Origin: an uncultured Paracoccaceae bacterium
Lineage (GTDB): Bacteria > Pseudomonadota > Alphaproteobacteria > Rhodobacterales > Rhodobacteraceae
Direction: 5' to 3'
Length of the DNA stretch: 64,000 nt
Assembly (NCBI GenBank): GCA_947493335.1
Contig: CANLQO010000001.1
Location: 1,364,001-1,428,000, forward strand
Positions 34,973 to 42,940 of this stretch are shown here, one piece after another. The notes below the pieces were generated by a model, which was not told where the DNA came from, ran no database searches, and saw only the letters and a list, made by a program, of their open reading frames with translations. A program made the translations under genes and the position numbers. The stretch's first letter is position 1; the number at the start of each line of letters is the position of its first letter.

Positions 34973-35362
34973 ATGGCCCAGAACATCACCAAAAGCGCCA
35001 AGGACATCGTCAAGGCGGCCCTGACAAAGGTGCCCGCGATCAGCGTGGACGCGGCCCTGCCGCTGGTCGGCAGCGACACCCATGTCTTTGTGGACCTGCG
35101 CGACGGCACCGAACAGTCCAAGACGGGCATGATCCCCGGCGCGGTGGCCTCTTCCCGCGGCATGATGGAGTTCCACATCGACCCCGAAAGCCCGGCGCAC
35201 AAACCGGAATTCAATCAGGACAAGACTTACGTCTTTTATTGCGCGTCTGGCGGCCGGTCCGCTTTGGCGGCGCAGGTCGCCATGGATATGGGGCTGTCGC
35301 CTGTCTTGAATATGTCGGGTGGCGTGGCCGCGTGGAAAAAGGCCGGGGGGACATTGACGTGA
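34973..35362 (+). CDS. Rhodanese-like sulfurtransferase
   Basis: 129 residues, one rhodanese domain with the active Cys90 in loop CASGGRS. The substrate-site Asp-Arg pair is in VFVDLRDGTE. It could accept sulfane sulfur derived from H2S set free by methanethiol oxidation. ATG 34973 lies 17 bases after the CoA-binding gene, with GAGAG upstream. GTGA overlap with the following crotonase gene. Confidence 0.92.
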   Translation: MAQNITKSAKDIVKAALTKVPAISVDAALPLVGSDTHVFVDLRDGTEQSKTGMIPGAVASSRGMMEFHIDPESPAHKPEFNQDKTYVFYCASGGRSALAAQVAMDMGLSPVLNMSGGVAAWKKAGGTLT

Positions 35363-36177
35363 CGATCACAGAAACGAAAGGGGATCAGGAGCTTATCCTA
35401 CGTGCGGATGCTGGCGGCGTGGCCGTCGTCACGATGAACGCGCCCAAGTCGATCAACGCCTTGTCCGAGGCGATGTTGCAGGTGTTGTCAGAAACATTCG
35501 ACAGGATTGCGGAAGATCGGAGCGTCAAGGCGGTGATCCTGCGCAGTAGCGGGAACCACTTTTGTGCCGGTCACAACCTCAAGGAAATGACGACACGCCG
35601 CGCGGATGCCGACGGCGGGTTTCAGAATTTCCAGGACCTGTTTGCAACCTGTTCGGCGATGATGTTGCGCGTCGTGCGTCTGCCGCAGCCGGTGATCGCC
35701 GAGGTCAGGGGCATCGCCACGGCAGCGGGCTGTCAGCTTGTGGCGTCCTGCGATCTGGCCGTGGCGGCGGATGACGCGACCTTTGCCACGTCAGGTGTGA
35801 ATATCGGGCTGTTTTGTTCGACCCCGATGGTGGCACTTTCACGCAACGTGTCGCGCAAGCAAGCAATGGAAATGCTGCTGCTGGGGGAATTCCTGCCCGC
35901 CGCGCGTGTCGCTGAAATGGGGTTGATCAATCGCGTGGTGCCATTGGCACAGTTGGAAACCGCGACCATGGAGATGGCCCGGATCATCGCGGACAAATCC
36001 TCCTCCGCCGTCAAGATCGGCAAGCGGGCTTTTTATGAACAGGCCGAGATGCCGTTGGAAGAGGCCTATGCCTTTGCCGGGCGCACGATGGCCGAGAACA
36101 TGATGGCAAAGGACGCCGAGGCCGGGATCGGGGCCTTCACTCGCAAAGAACCGATGCCGGAATGGACCGGGGAATGA
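35359..36177 (+). CDS. Enoyl-CoA hydratase/isomerase family protein, ECHDC3 type (second copy)
   Basis: A 272-residue crotonase-fold protein starting at GTG 35359, overlapping the rhodanese stop (GTGA). The oxyanion-hole segments FCAGHNLKEM and GIATAAGCQLVASCDLAVA are present. As in the copy at 15237 both catalytic Glu positions are lost (Q126; SGVNIG instead of PExxxG). It is therefore not a normal hydratase and not a standard DmdD, which needs both Glu residues. Because it lies directly before an acyl-CoA ligase, it is expected to act on, or bind, the CoA thioester made there. Confidence 0.9.
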   Translation: MTITETKGDQELILRADAGGVAVVTMNAPKSINALSEAMLQVLSETFDRIAEDRSVKAVILRSSGNHFCAGHNLKEMTTRRADADGGFQNFQDLFATCSAMMLRVVRLPQPVIAEVRGIATAAGCQLVASCDLAVAADDATFATSGVNIGLFCSTPMVALSRNVSRKQAMEMLLLGEFLPAARVAEMGLINRVVPLAQLETATMEMARIIADKSSSAVKIGKRAFYEQAEMPLEEAYAFAGRTMAENMMAKDAEAGIGAFTRKEPMPEWTGE

Positions 36178-37784
36178 TGTACGCGGGCGCGGAACTTGCC
36201 CGCAACGCGGCAAATCACACGGCCCTGTCACCCGTTTCGATCCTGAAACGCGTCGAACGTGTGCATCCGGAATTGCCCGCGCAAATCCATGGCCGCATTC
36301 GGCGCAACTGGGGCGAGGTTGCAGAACGCTGCAAACGGCTGGCCTCTGCCATGGCCAAACGTGGTGTCCGCAAGGGTGACACAGTCGCGCTGATCGCGCC
36401 GAACATCCCCGAGGCGCTAGAATGCGCGCTGGCCGTGCCGATGCTGGGCGCGGTCCTGAACGCCAACAACACGCGGCTGGATGCAGGAACGATCGCCTAT
36501 ATCCTTGAGCACGGCGAAGCGAAGGTCCTTCTGGTCGATACGGAGTTCTCAGCGATCGCCGCCGAGGCCGTCGCGCAATCGGGTCGTGACCTGCTGATCG
36601 TCGATATCGAGGACAGCGAGGGCCCTTGTGGCGCGAAAATTGGCACCCTGACCTATGACGCTTTGCTGACCGAAGGCGATCCGGACTTCGCCTACGCGCT
36701 ACCGGATGACGAATGGGACGCGCTGGCGCTGAACTATACCTCTGGCACCACAGGGCGACCCAAGGGCGTTGTCTATTCCCATCGTGGTGCCTGGACCAAT
36801 GCGGTCAACAACGTCGTCACGTGGGAAATGCCGCATCATCCGGTCTATCTGTGGACGCTGCCGCTGTTTCACTGCAATGGCTGGTGCTTTCCCTGGACGA
36901 TCACCATGCTTGCGGGAACACATGTGTTCCTGCGCGCACCAAGGGCCGACGCGATCTATGACGCCTTTGCAGATCACGGTGTCACGCATCTGTGCGGTGC
37001 GCCGATCATCATGTCGATGATCTCGGGCGCTGCGGAAAAACGTGCCTTTCCGCAAAAGATCAAGATGATGACTGCCGCTGCCCCGCCTCCGGCAAGCGTC
37101 ATTGCCGGGATGGAGGCGATGGGGATTTCCATCACCCACGTCTATGGCCTGACTGAGGTTTACGGCCCCGCCGTTGTTTGCGCGGAAAAGCCGAGCTGGG
37201 CCGCCTTGCCACCGGAAGACCAAGCAACCCTGAAAGCACGCCAAGGCGTGGCCTACGAATTGCAGGAAGACGTGCTTGTCCTGAACCCCGACACCGGCAC
37301 ACCAGTGCCATGGGACGGCGAGACGCTGGGTGAGATCGTGTTCCGCGGCAACATCGTCATGAAAGGCTACCTCAAGGCCCCCGAAGAAACCGCCAAGGCC
37401 TTCAAGGACGGATGGTTCTGGTCGGGCGACATCGCGGTGCAGCATCCCGATGGCTACATCGAGATCCGCGACCGCTCCAAGGACATCATCATCTCTGGCG
37501 GGGAGAATATTTCCTCAATTGAGGTGGAAAAGGCGCTCTATTCGCACCCTGCCGTCGGCCTTTGTGCCGTCGTGGCCATGCCGGACGAAAAATGGGGCGA
37601 AGTGCCCTGCGCCTTTGTCGAACTTTCCGGCAACGCCACCGAGGACGAATTACTGGCCCATGCCAAGGCACGCCTTGCCGGTTACCAGCGTCCCAAAAAG
37701 ATCATCTTTGGTGAGCTTCCAAAGACCTCCACCGGAAAAATCCGCAAAAACGAACTCCGCGATCTGGTCCGCTCAAAAAGCTGA
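36174..37784 (+). CDS. AMP-forming acyl-CoA ligase (DmdB-like)
   Basis: Adenylate-forming CoA ligase of 536 residues. Motifs are YTSGTTGRPKG (P-loop), HVYGLTEVYGPAV, GWFWSGDIAV, RDRSKDIIISGGENISS and catalytic Lys in TSTGKIRKNEL. Length and style match medium-chain ligases that include DmdB, the methylmercaptopropionate-CoA ligase of DMSP demethylation. The adjacent DmdA-like gene supports that substrate, but other short carboxylic acids are possible. Start ATG 36174 overlaps the crotonase stop (ATGA). Confidence 0.92.
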   Translation: MMYAGAELARNAANHTALSPVSILKRVERVHPELPAQIHGRIRRNWGEVAERCKRLASAMAKRGVRKGDTVALIAPNIPEALECALAVPMLGAVLNANNTRLDAGTIAYILEHGEAKVLLVDTEFSAIAAEAVAQSGRDLLIVDIEDSEGPCGAKIGTLTYDALLTEGDPDFAYALPDDEWDALALNYTSGTTGRPKGVVYSHRGAWTNAVNNVVTWEMPHHPVYLWTLPLFHCNGWCFPWTITMLAGTHVFLRAPRADAIYDAFADHGVTHLCGAPIIMSMISGAAEKRAFPQKIKMMTAAAPPPASVIAGMEAMGISITHVYGLTEVYGPAVVCAEKPSWAALPPEDQATLKARQGVAYELQEDVLVLNPDTGTPVPWDGETLGEIVFRGNIVMKGYLKAPEETAKAFKDGWFWSGDIAVQHPDGYIEIRDRSKDIIISGGENISSIEVEKALYSHPAVGLCAVVAMPDEKWGEVPCAFVELSGNATEDELLAHAKARLAGYQRPKKIIFGELPKTSTGKIRKNELRDLVRSKS

Positions 37785-37811
37785 CCCCATCACTCAAACT
37801 GGATCCACGTC

Positions 37812-38966
37812 ATGTCCCAAAATCCGACCTTCGCCCAATTCAGCTTCGGCACACAGGTGCGAAAATCCCCTTATTCCGACGCCGCATTGCGGTGGGGGGC
37901 CAAGGGGTTCTCTGTCTACAACCACATGTACATCCCGCGCGATTTCGGCGACCCGGTGCAGAATTTCTGGAACCTGGTGAATGAGGCGATCCTTTGCGAC
38001 GTCTCCGTCGAACGGCAGGTGGAAATCAAAGGGCCGGATGCCGCGAAATTCACCCAGTTCCTGAGCTGCCGTGACTTGTCCACATGCCGGGTCGGGCAGT
38101 GCAAATATGTCCTGATCACCGACCAGCACGGCGGAATCATCAACGATCCGATCCTTTTGAAACTGGCCGAAGATCATTTCTGGCTGTCCATTGCCGACAG
38201 TGACGTGCTGCTATGGGCACGCGGCATCGCGGTGAACGCGGGCATGGATGTCGAGATTTCCGAACCCGACGTGTCGCCGTTGCAACTGCAAGGCCCCAAG
38301 TCCCGCGATGTTCTGCGCGAAGCCTTTGGTGATACGCCGACCGAGTTGAAATACTATCGCTTCATGGAGTTCGACTGGGACGGCGTGCCCTTGATCATCT
38401 CGCGCACCGGGTGGTCCAGCGAATTGGGTTACGAGATTTTCCTGCGCGATGGATCGCACGGCGACCGGCTTTGGGAACATCTGATGGCCGTCGGGATGCC
38501 CCTCGGCCTGAAACCGGGTCACACCTCAAGCATCCGCCGGATTGAGGCGGGCATGCTGTCGTATCACGCGGATATGACCCTTGCGAACAACCCCTATGAG
38601 TTGGGTATGGACCGGCTTGTCGATCTGGATATGAAGGCGGATTTTGTCAGCAAGGCAGCGCTGGCTGAAATCAAGGAAAAGGGCGTATCGCAAAAGCTTG
38701 TCGGCTTGGAAATTGATGGCGATCCGTTTATGGGGTCCAACGACTTCTTTTGGCCTGTCTTGAATGAAGGCAAGCAGGTCGGCACCGTCACGTCTGCGAT
38801 CTATTCTCCCAGACTCGAAAAGAACATCGCGCTTGCGATGATTGGTGTGGATCACGCAGAATTGGACACAGTGCTGCAGGTCGACAAACTGAGCGAAAAG
38901 CGCGCTTGCACTGTCGTGCCGATGCCATTCCACGACCCGAAGAAATCGCTTGCAGTGGCAAGTTGA
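37812..38966 (+). CDS. DmdA-like tetrahydrofolate-dependent demethylase (GcvT/AMT family)
   Basis: A 384-residue GcvT-fold methyltransferase. It shares the DmdA plan closely: VYNHMYIP near the N-terminus, DVSVERQVEIKGPDA, INDPILLKLAEDHFWLSIADSD, ISEPDVSPLQLQGPK, SRTGWSSELGYEIF and RRIEAGMLSYHADM. True DmdA moves a methyl from DMSP to THF, giving methylmercaptopropionate. The GWS motif is followed by SELGYE here instead of the KQGGFE I recall for DmdA, so this is a DmdA homologue whose substrate could be DMSP or a related sulfonium or methyl compound. Last gene of the operon, followed by a strong hairpin. Confidence 0.8.
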   Translation: MSQNPTFAQFSFGTQVRKSPYSDAALRWGAKGFSVYNHMYIPRDFGDPVQNFWNLVNEAILCDVSVERQVEIKGPDAAKFTQFLSCRDLSTCRVGQCKYVLITDQHGGIINDPILLKLAEDHFWLSIADSDVLLWARGIAVNAGMDVEISEPDVSPLQLQGPKSRDVLREAFGDTPTELKYYRFMEFDWDGVPLIISRTGWSSELGYEIFLRDGSHGDRLWEHLMAVGMPLGLKPGHTSSIRRIEAGMLSYHADMTLANNPYELGMDRLVDLDMKADFVSKAALAEIKEKGVSQKLVGLEIDGDPFMGSNDFFWPVLNEGKQVGTVTSAIYSPRLEKNIALAMIGVDHAELDTVLQVDKLSEKRACTVVPMPFHDPKKSLAVAS

Positions 38967-38972
38967 CCGGAC

Positions 38973-39002
38973 TGCTGCACAGGTCTGACCGCCTGTGCAG
39001 CA
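38973..39002 (+). terminator. Hairpin ending the SBP56-DmdA-like operon
   Basis: Perfect 11-base-pair stem TGCTGCACAGG / CCTGTGCAGCA with an 8-base loop, 6 bases past the stop codon. It is followed by AAGGTTTCTTG. The stem is strong but the U run is weak; being symmetric it could also stop ridA transcription from the other side. Confidence 0.75.
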
Positions 39003-39048
39003 AAGGTTTCTTGCCCGTGTTCAGCGCCGTTTTGCTGGTATCGGAATT

Positions 39049-39390
39049 TCACGCATAAGCGGCGTCGACGATGAATTCCACCTTCAACGCGGGGCGTGCC
39101 AGCTTTGCCTCACCACAGGCGCGGGCCGGCGCGTGACCAGCGGGAACCCATGCGTTCCAAACCTCGTTCAGGCCCTCAAAGTCCTGCATGTCGGCAAGCC
39201 AGATCGTAACCCGGAGCATGTTTTCGCGTGACGATCCGGCCTTGGCCAAAAGCGCGTCGATATTGTCGAGGCATGCCCGGACCTGGTCTTGAATCGTGTC
39301 GCCTTCCGCAACCTGGCCGGTCAGATAAGCGACACCATTGTGCTTCACAATTTTTGAAGAGCGTGCGCCGGTATCGAAGCGTTCAATCAT
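39049..39390 (-). CDS. RidA-family enamine/imine deaminase or related Rid protein
   Basis: 113 residues of the RidA fold. Visible are YLTGQVAEGDTIQDQVRACLDNIDALL, the SSRENMLRVTIWLADMQDF block and GHAPARACGEAKLARPALKVEFIVDA. The Arg and Glu of the active site are present (PARACGEAKLA, VEFIVDA), though the usual R-x-x-V-x-V context is modified, as in the Rid4-7 or Rid2 subgroups. It may clear reactive enamines made by the neighbouring catabolic pathway. ATG 39390 is chosen from family start. Divergent from lysR. Confidence 0.88.
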   Translation of the reverse strand: MIERFDTGARSSKIVKHNGVAYLTGQVAEGDTIQDQVRACLDNIDALLAKAGSSRENMLRVTIWLADMQDFEGLNEVWNAWVPAGHAPARACGEAKLARPALKVEFIVDAAYA

Positions 39391-39531
39391 GGGATTTCCT
39401 TGCGATTGTGTTTGTGCGGGACCCCGGTCGGGGCGTTGTGATTGCCATATGGTCACGCGCCACAAATTGAGGCAAACTGGAATTCATTGAATTTGATTCA
39501 GGGTACCTTAATTTTGGCGATCAAGATCGAC

Positions 39532-40404
39532 ATGCTCAGATGTTTCACGATGGTCGCCACCCATGGCAGCCTGTCTGAAGCCGCAGATGCCTTGGGACGC
39601 ACACCTTCTGCGGTCTCCATGATGCTGAAACAGTTTGAAGAACACGTCGGCTCTGCCCTATTCGAAACGGCCCGCAAATCGCGGCTGACCCCCATCGGAG
39701 AGCTTATTCTGAATGAGGCCCGCCGCGAGGTCGCGCATTTCGAAAATACAGTATCAGTGATCGAAGGTCTGGCCCGGTCGGAGTTGGGGTTTCTGAGATT
39801 GGCCGTGACGCCATCGGTGGCAACATCTGTGCTGCCCACGGTGATTTTCAGGTTCGCCGAGATGTATCCGAAGGTGCAGATCGACCTTCGCGACATGGAT
39901 TCGGCAACAATCGCGCGCGAACTTGATCGCGAACGGGCCGATATCGGGATTGGGTCGCTGCCCAAGATGGAGGGGATGCAGCGCACAGAGCTTTTCAGCG
40001 ATGCGTTTGGTTTGGTGTGCAGGAAGGATCATCCGCTTGCGGAAAACTGGGATCAATTGTCTTGGCGCACCATGGGTGAACATACAATCATCGCGAATGG
40101 CCTTTGCGAGCAGATCACCGATCCTGACTTTGCGCCAATCCTTGCGCGGTCGCGGCTGATGGTTCCGAACACGGCATCATTGCTCGGATTGGTGCGGCAA
40201 GGCGTGGGCATTACGGTGCTGCCGCGTCTGGCCGTTGCCGGATCGCTTGATGCACTGGCGTTTCTGCCACTGGTGGACGTAAAGGCCCGTCGAACGGTGC
40301 ATCTGATGTCGCGCCCCAATTCGCTGTTGATGCCTGCTGCGCGAGAATTCCTGAAATTGATCACTGCAATGAAACGCGACGGGAGCTTGGTACTGGCATC
40401 CTGA
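39532..40404 (+). CDS. LysR-family transcriptional regulator
   Basis: A 290-residue activator-type protein with N-terminal helix-turn-helix (GSLSEAADALGRTPSAVSMMLKQFEEHVGSALFE) and periplasmic-binding-protein-like effector domain ending LGLVRQGVGITVLPRLAV. ATG 39532 is given; an in-frame TTG at 39514 would give the common LAIKIDMLRCF opening and may be the real start. It lies between ridA (divergent) and the operon at 40509, which it most likely controls. Confidence 0.92.
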   Translation: MLRCFTMVATHGSLSEAADALGRTPSAVSMMLKQFEEHVGSALFETARKSRLTPIGELILNEARREVAHFENTVSVIEGLARSELGFLRLAVTPSVATSVLPTVIFRFAEMYPKVQIDLRDMDSATIARELDRERADIGIGSLPKMEGMQRTELFSDAFGLVCRKDHPLAENWDQLSWRTMGEHTIIANGLCEQITDPDFAPILARSRLMVPNTASLLGLVRQGVGITVLPRLAVAGSLDALAFLPLVDVKARRTVHLMSRPNSLLMPAAREFLKLITAMKRDGSLVLAS

Positions 40405-40421
40405 CTTCAGAAAATCTGAAG
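40405..40421. promoter_or_regulatory. Perfect inverted repeat upstream of the ALDH-BCCT operon
   Basis: CTTCAGA-AAA-TCTGAAG starts directly after the lysR stop codon and 88 bases before the aldehyde dehydrogenase start. It fits a LysR-type recognition site (T-N11-A within the repeat) but could also be a lysR terminator hairpin. Confidence 0.5.
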
Positions 40422-40508
40422 AAAAATTCAATACATTCCGAAAGCCTGAATCTTCCCAAGGGAGTATCCTTCACGCGCGCCTCGGGCGCTTGATCAAAGG
40501 GATACATC

Positions 40509-41960
40509 ATGCACGACACCAAACTGAACTATATCGCTGGCGAATGGGTGGCAGGTGCATCCGAGATCGAAAACCGCAACCCGTCTGATTTGAGTGATCT
40601 GATCGGGATGTTTGCGCAAGCCACGCCGGACCAGTTGGACGCAACGCTTGAGCAGGCTCAAAAGGCTCAAGCCGAGTGGGCCGCCTACGGGATCGAGCGC
40701 AAGTACAACGTGTTGATGGCGATTGGCACCGAAATGATGGACCGCGCCGAAGAGCTGGGGACATTGCTGTCGCGCGAAGAAGGCAAGCCCTTGGCGGAAG
40801 GCAAAGGCGAAGTCTACCGCGCTGGCCAGTTCTTCACCTATTACGCCGCTGAAACCCTGCGCCAGTTGGGCGACACGGCTGACAGCGTGCGGGACGGGAT
40901 CGAGATTGATGTGCGGCGCGAACCGGTGGGTGTTGTCGCGATCATTTCGCCGTGGAACTTCCCCACGGCCACCGCATCCTGGAAGATCGCGCCTGCGCTT
41001 TGTTACGGCAATGCCGTGGTCTGGAAACCGGCGAATGTGACCCCGGCCTCGGCGGTGGCACTGATTGAGATCATCGCGCGGCAGGACATTCCCAAAGGCC
41101 TTGTGTCGCTGGTGATGGGTGCAGGCAGCGCTGTTGGTCAGCGGCTGGTCGAAAGCCCGAAGGTCAATGCGATCAGCTTCACCGGGTCCGTGCCAGTGGG
41201 TAAAGGGATCGCGGCCAGTGCTATTCAAAACCTGACCCGGGTGCAGATGGAGATGGGATCCAAGAATGCCCTGGCCGTGATGGATGACGCAGACATTGAT
41301 CTGGCCGTCACGCTGGCCTTGGGCGGCGCGTTTGGCGGTTCGGGTCAGAAGTGCACGGCGTCTTCGCGGCTGGTTGTGCATCGGTCGGTCCATGACCAAT
41401 TCGTTGAAAAGCTGGTTGCAGGTGCAAAGGCGATGAAAGTTGGTCACGCGCTTGAGGCGGGCACGCAGTTGGGCCCTGTTGTGTCTGAACAGCAGCTGAA
41501 CGAAAACCTCGCCTACGTCGATCTTGCCGCGTCTGAAGGGGCAGAACTCCTGTGCGGTGGTCAGCGTCTGGAGATGGCCACCGAGGGATATTTCATGTCC
41601 CCCGGCGTGTTTGTTGGCACCCACAATGACATGCGCATCAACCGGGAAGAGATGTTCGCGCCGCTTGCCTGCGTCATCCCGGTGGCCAGCTATGATGAGG
41701 CGTTGCATGTGGTCAACGACACGAACTTTGGTCTGACCGCAGGTATCGTGACCACCAATCTTGCCCGCGCCACGCATTTCCGCCGCAACGCGCAATCGGG
41801 CTGTGTGATGGTGAACCTGCCCACAGCCGGCACGGATTACCACGTCCCGTTCGGCGGACGCGGTGACAGTTCGTACGGGCCGCGCGAGCAAGGGCGCACA
41901 GCGGCGGAATTCTACACAATCGTGAAAACCGCCTATATCTCGTCGGGCGTCCCCGCATGA
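40509..41960 (+). CDS. Aldehyde dehydrogenase, alpha-ketoglutarate-semialdehyde-dehydrogenase-like
   Basis: 483-residue aldehyde dehydrogenase. Motifs are ISPWNFPTATASWKIAPAL, catalytic Glu in MEMGSKNALAV, catalytic Cys in GGSGQKCTASSR, and the end PFGGRGDSSYGPREQG. The last block and the FPTATASWK segment are those of KGSADH-type enzymes, which oxidise 2,5-dioxopentanoate in sugar-acid and hydroxyproline catabolism. First gene of a tightly coupled operon (ATGA overlap with the next), so its aldehyde substrate is probably made by the unknown enzymes downstream. Confidence 0.9.
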   Translation: MHDTKLNYIAGEWVAGASEIENRNPSDLSDLIGMFAQATPDQLDATLEQAQKAQAEWAAYGIERKYNVLMAIGTEMMDRAEELGTLLSREEGKPLAEGKGEVYRAGQFFTYYAAETLRQLGDTADSVRDGIEIDVRREPVGVVAIISPWNFPTATASWKIAPALCYGNAVVWKPANVTPASAVALIEIIARQDIPKGLVSLVMGAGSAVGQRLVESPKVNAISFTGSVPVGKGIAASAIQNLTRVQMEMGSKNALAVMDDADIDLAVTLALGGAFGGSGQKCTASSRLVVHRSVHDQFVEKLVAGAKAMKVGHALEAGTQLGPVVSEQQLNENLAYVDLAASEGAELLCGGQRLEMATEGYFMSPGVFVGTHNDMRINREEMFAPLACVIPVASYDEALHVVNDTNFGLTAGIVTTNLARATHFRRNAQSGCVMVNLPTAGTDYHVPFGGRGDSSYGPREQGRTAAEFYTIVKTAYISSGVPA

Positions 41961-42940
41961 TGCTGATCGACAATCTGCAATACGCCAATTGGTCGGAAAA
42001 GATCTTTCGTCAGATGCGGGAGGGCGGCGTTGATGCGGTGCATGTGACGATTTCCTACCACGAGAACTTTCGCGAAACGGTGCTGAATTTCGAGCAGTGG
42101 AACCGCTGGTTCGAGCAATATCCCGATCTGATCATGAAAGGCCAATGGGCGTCCGACGTGGATCGCGCCCGGGCGGAAGGCAAAACCGCGATCTTCTTTG
42201 GCTTTCAGAACCCTAGCCCGATTGAGGATGACATCGGGCTCGTCGAGATCGTGCATACGCTTGGCGCGCGCTTCATGCAGCTAACGTACAACAACCAATC
42301 CTTGCTCGCGACGGGGTGCTATGAGGCCGAAGACACGGGCATCACGCGGATGGGCCGTCAGGTCATCAAGGAAATGAACCGCGTGGGGCTTGTGGTGGAC
42401 ATGAGCCATTCGGCAGATCGTTCGACCATCGAGGCGGCGGAACTTTCAGAGCGTCCAATCGCGATCACGCATGCCAATCCTTATGATTGGTCCCCTGCCC
42501 TGCGCAACAAGAAGGATGATGTCATCCGCGCGGTGACGGAAAACGGCGGGATGCTGGGCTTTTCGGTCTATCCGCACCACCTCAAAGACAAGTCCGCCTG
42601 CACCCTGAACAGCTTTTGCGAAATGATCGCCCGCACGGCGGAAAAATTCGGCGCACAGCACCTCGGGATCGGGACTGACCTGTGCCAAGACCAACCAGAC
42701 AGCATTGTCGAATGGATGCGCGTCGGTCGTTGGAGCAAAGAGATCGACTATGGCGAAGGCTCTGCCGCGGCACCCGGATTTCCGCCGATGCCAAGCTGGT
42801 TCAAGGACAATCGCGACTTTGGCAATATCGCAGCGGGCCTGCGCGCCACGGGTCTGAACGACAGCGAAATTGCAGGGATCATGGGCGACAACTGGCACAG
42901 GTTCTATGCAGAGAATTTCACGCCGCAGGCAGAACGCTGA
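41957..42940 (+). CDS. Atypical M19 (renal dipeptidase family) hydrolase
   Basis: A 327-residue TIM-barrel protein of the membrane-dipeptidase family: GARFMQLTYNNQSLLATG, VVDMSHSADRSTIEAA and PIAITHANPYDWS. H151 and H172 match the two histidines of metal site 2. The N-terminal HxD of metal site 1 is absent (LIDNLQY), and the bridging Glu is replaced (FGFQNPSPI, Q84). A di-zinc dipeptidase reaction is therefore doubtful; a one-metal amidase or lyase is more likely. No signal peptide. ATGA overlap upstream and TGATG overlap downstream. Confidence 0.82.
   Translation: MMLIDNLQYANWSEKIFRQMREGGVDAVHVTISYHENFRETVLNFEQWNRWFEQYPDLIMKGQWASDVDRARAEGKTAIFFGFQNPSPIEDDIGLVEIVHTLGARFMQLTYNNQSLLATGCYEAEDTGITRMGRQVIKEMNRVGLVVDMSHSADRSTIEAAELSERPIAITHANPYDWSPALRNKKDDVIRAVTENGGMLGFSVYPHHLKDKSACTLNSFCEMIARTAEKFGAQHLGIGTDLCQDQPDSIVEWMRVGRWSKEIDYGEGSAAAPGFPPMPSWFKDNRDFGNIAAGLRATGLNDSEIAGIMGDNWHRFYAENFTPQAER

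Noticed and set aside
35359-36177. Assignment as DmdD (methylthioacryloyl-CoA hydratase)
   Set aside because: The two catalytic glutamates needed by DmdD are absent; the protein belongs to the ECHDC3 branch.
39541-39549. Half parS site TGTTTCACG
   Set aside because: Lies in the lysR coding sequence and the second half does not match.
42682-42939. Extension of the 562-aa protein to 648 residues
   Set aside because: This part lies within the M19 gene; ATG 42940 with TGATG overlap is the natural start.
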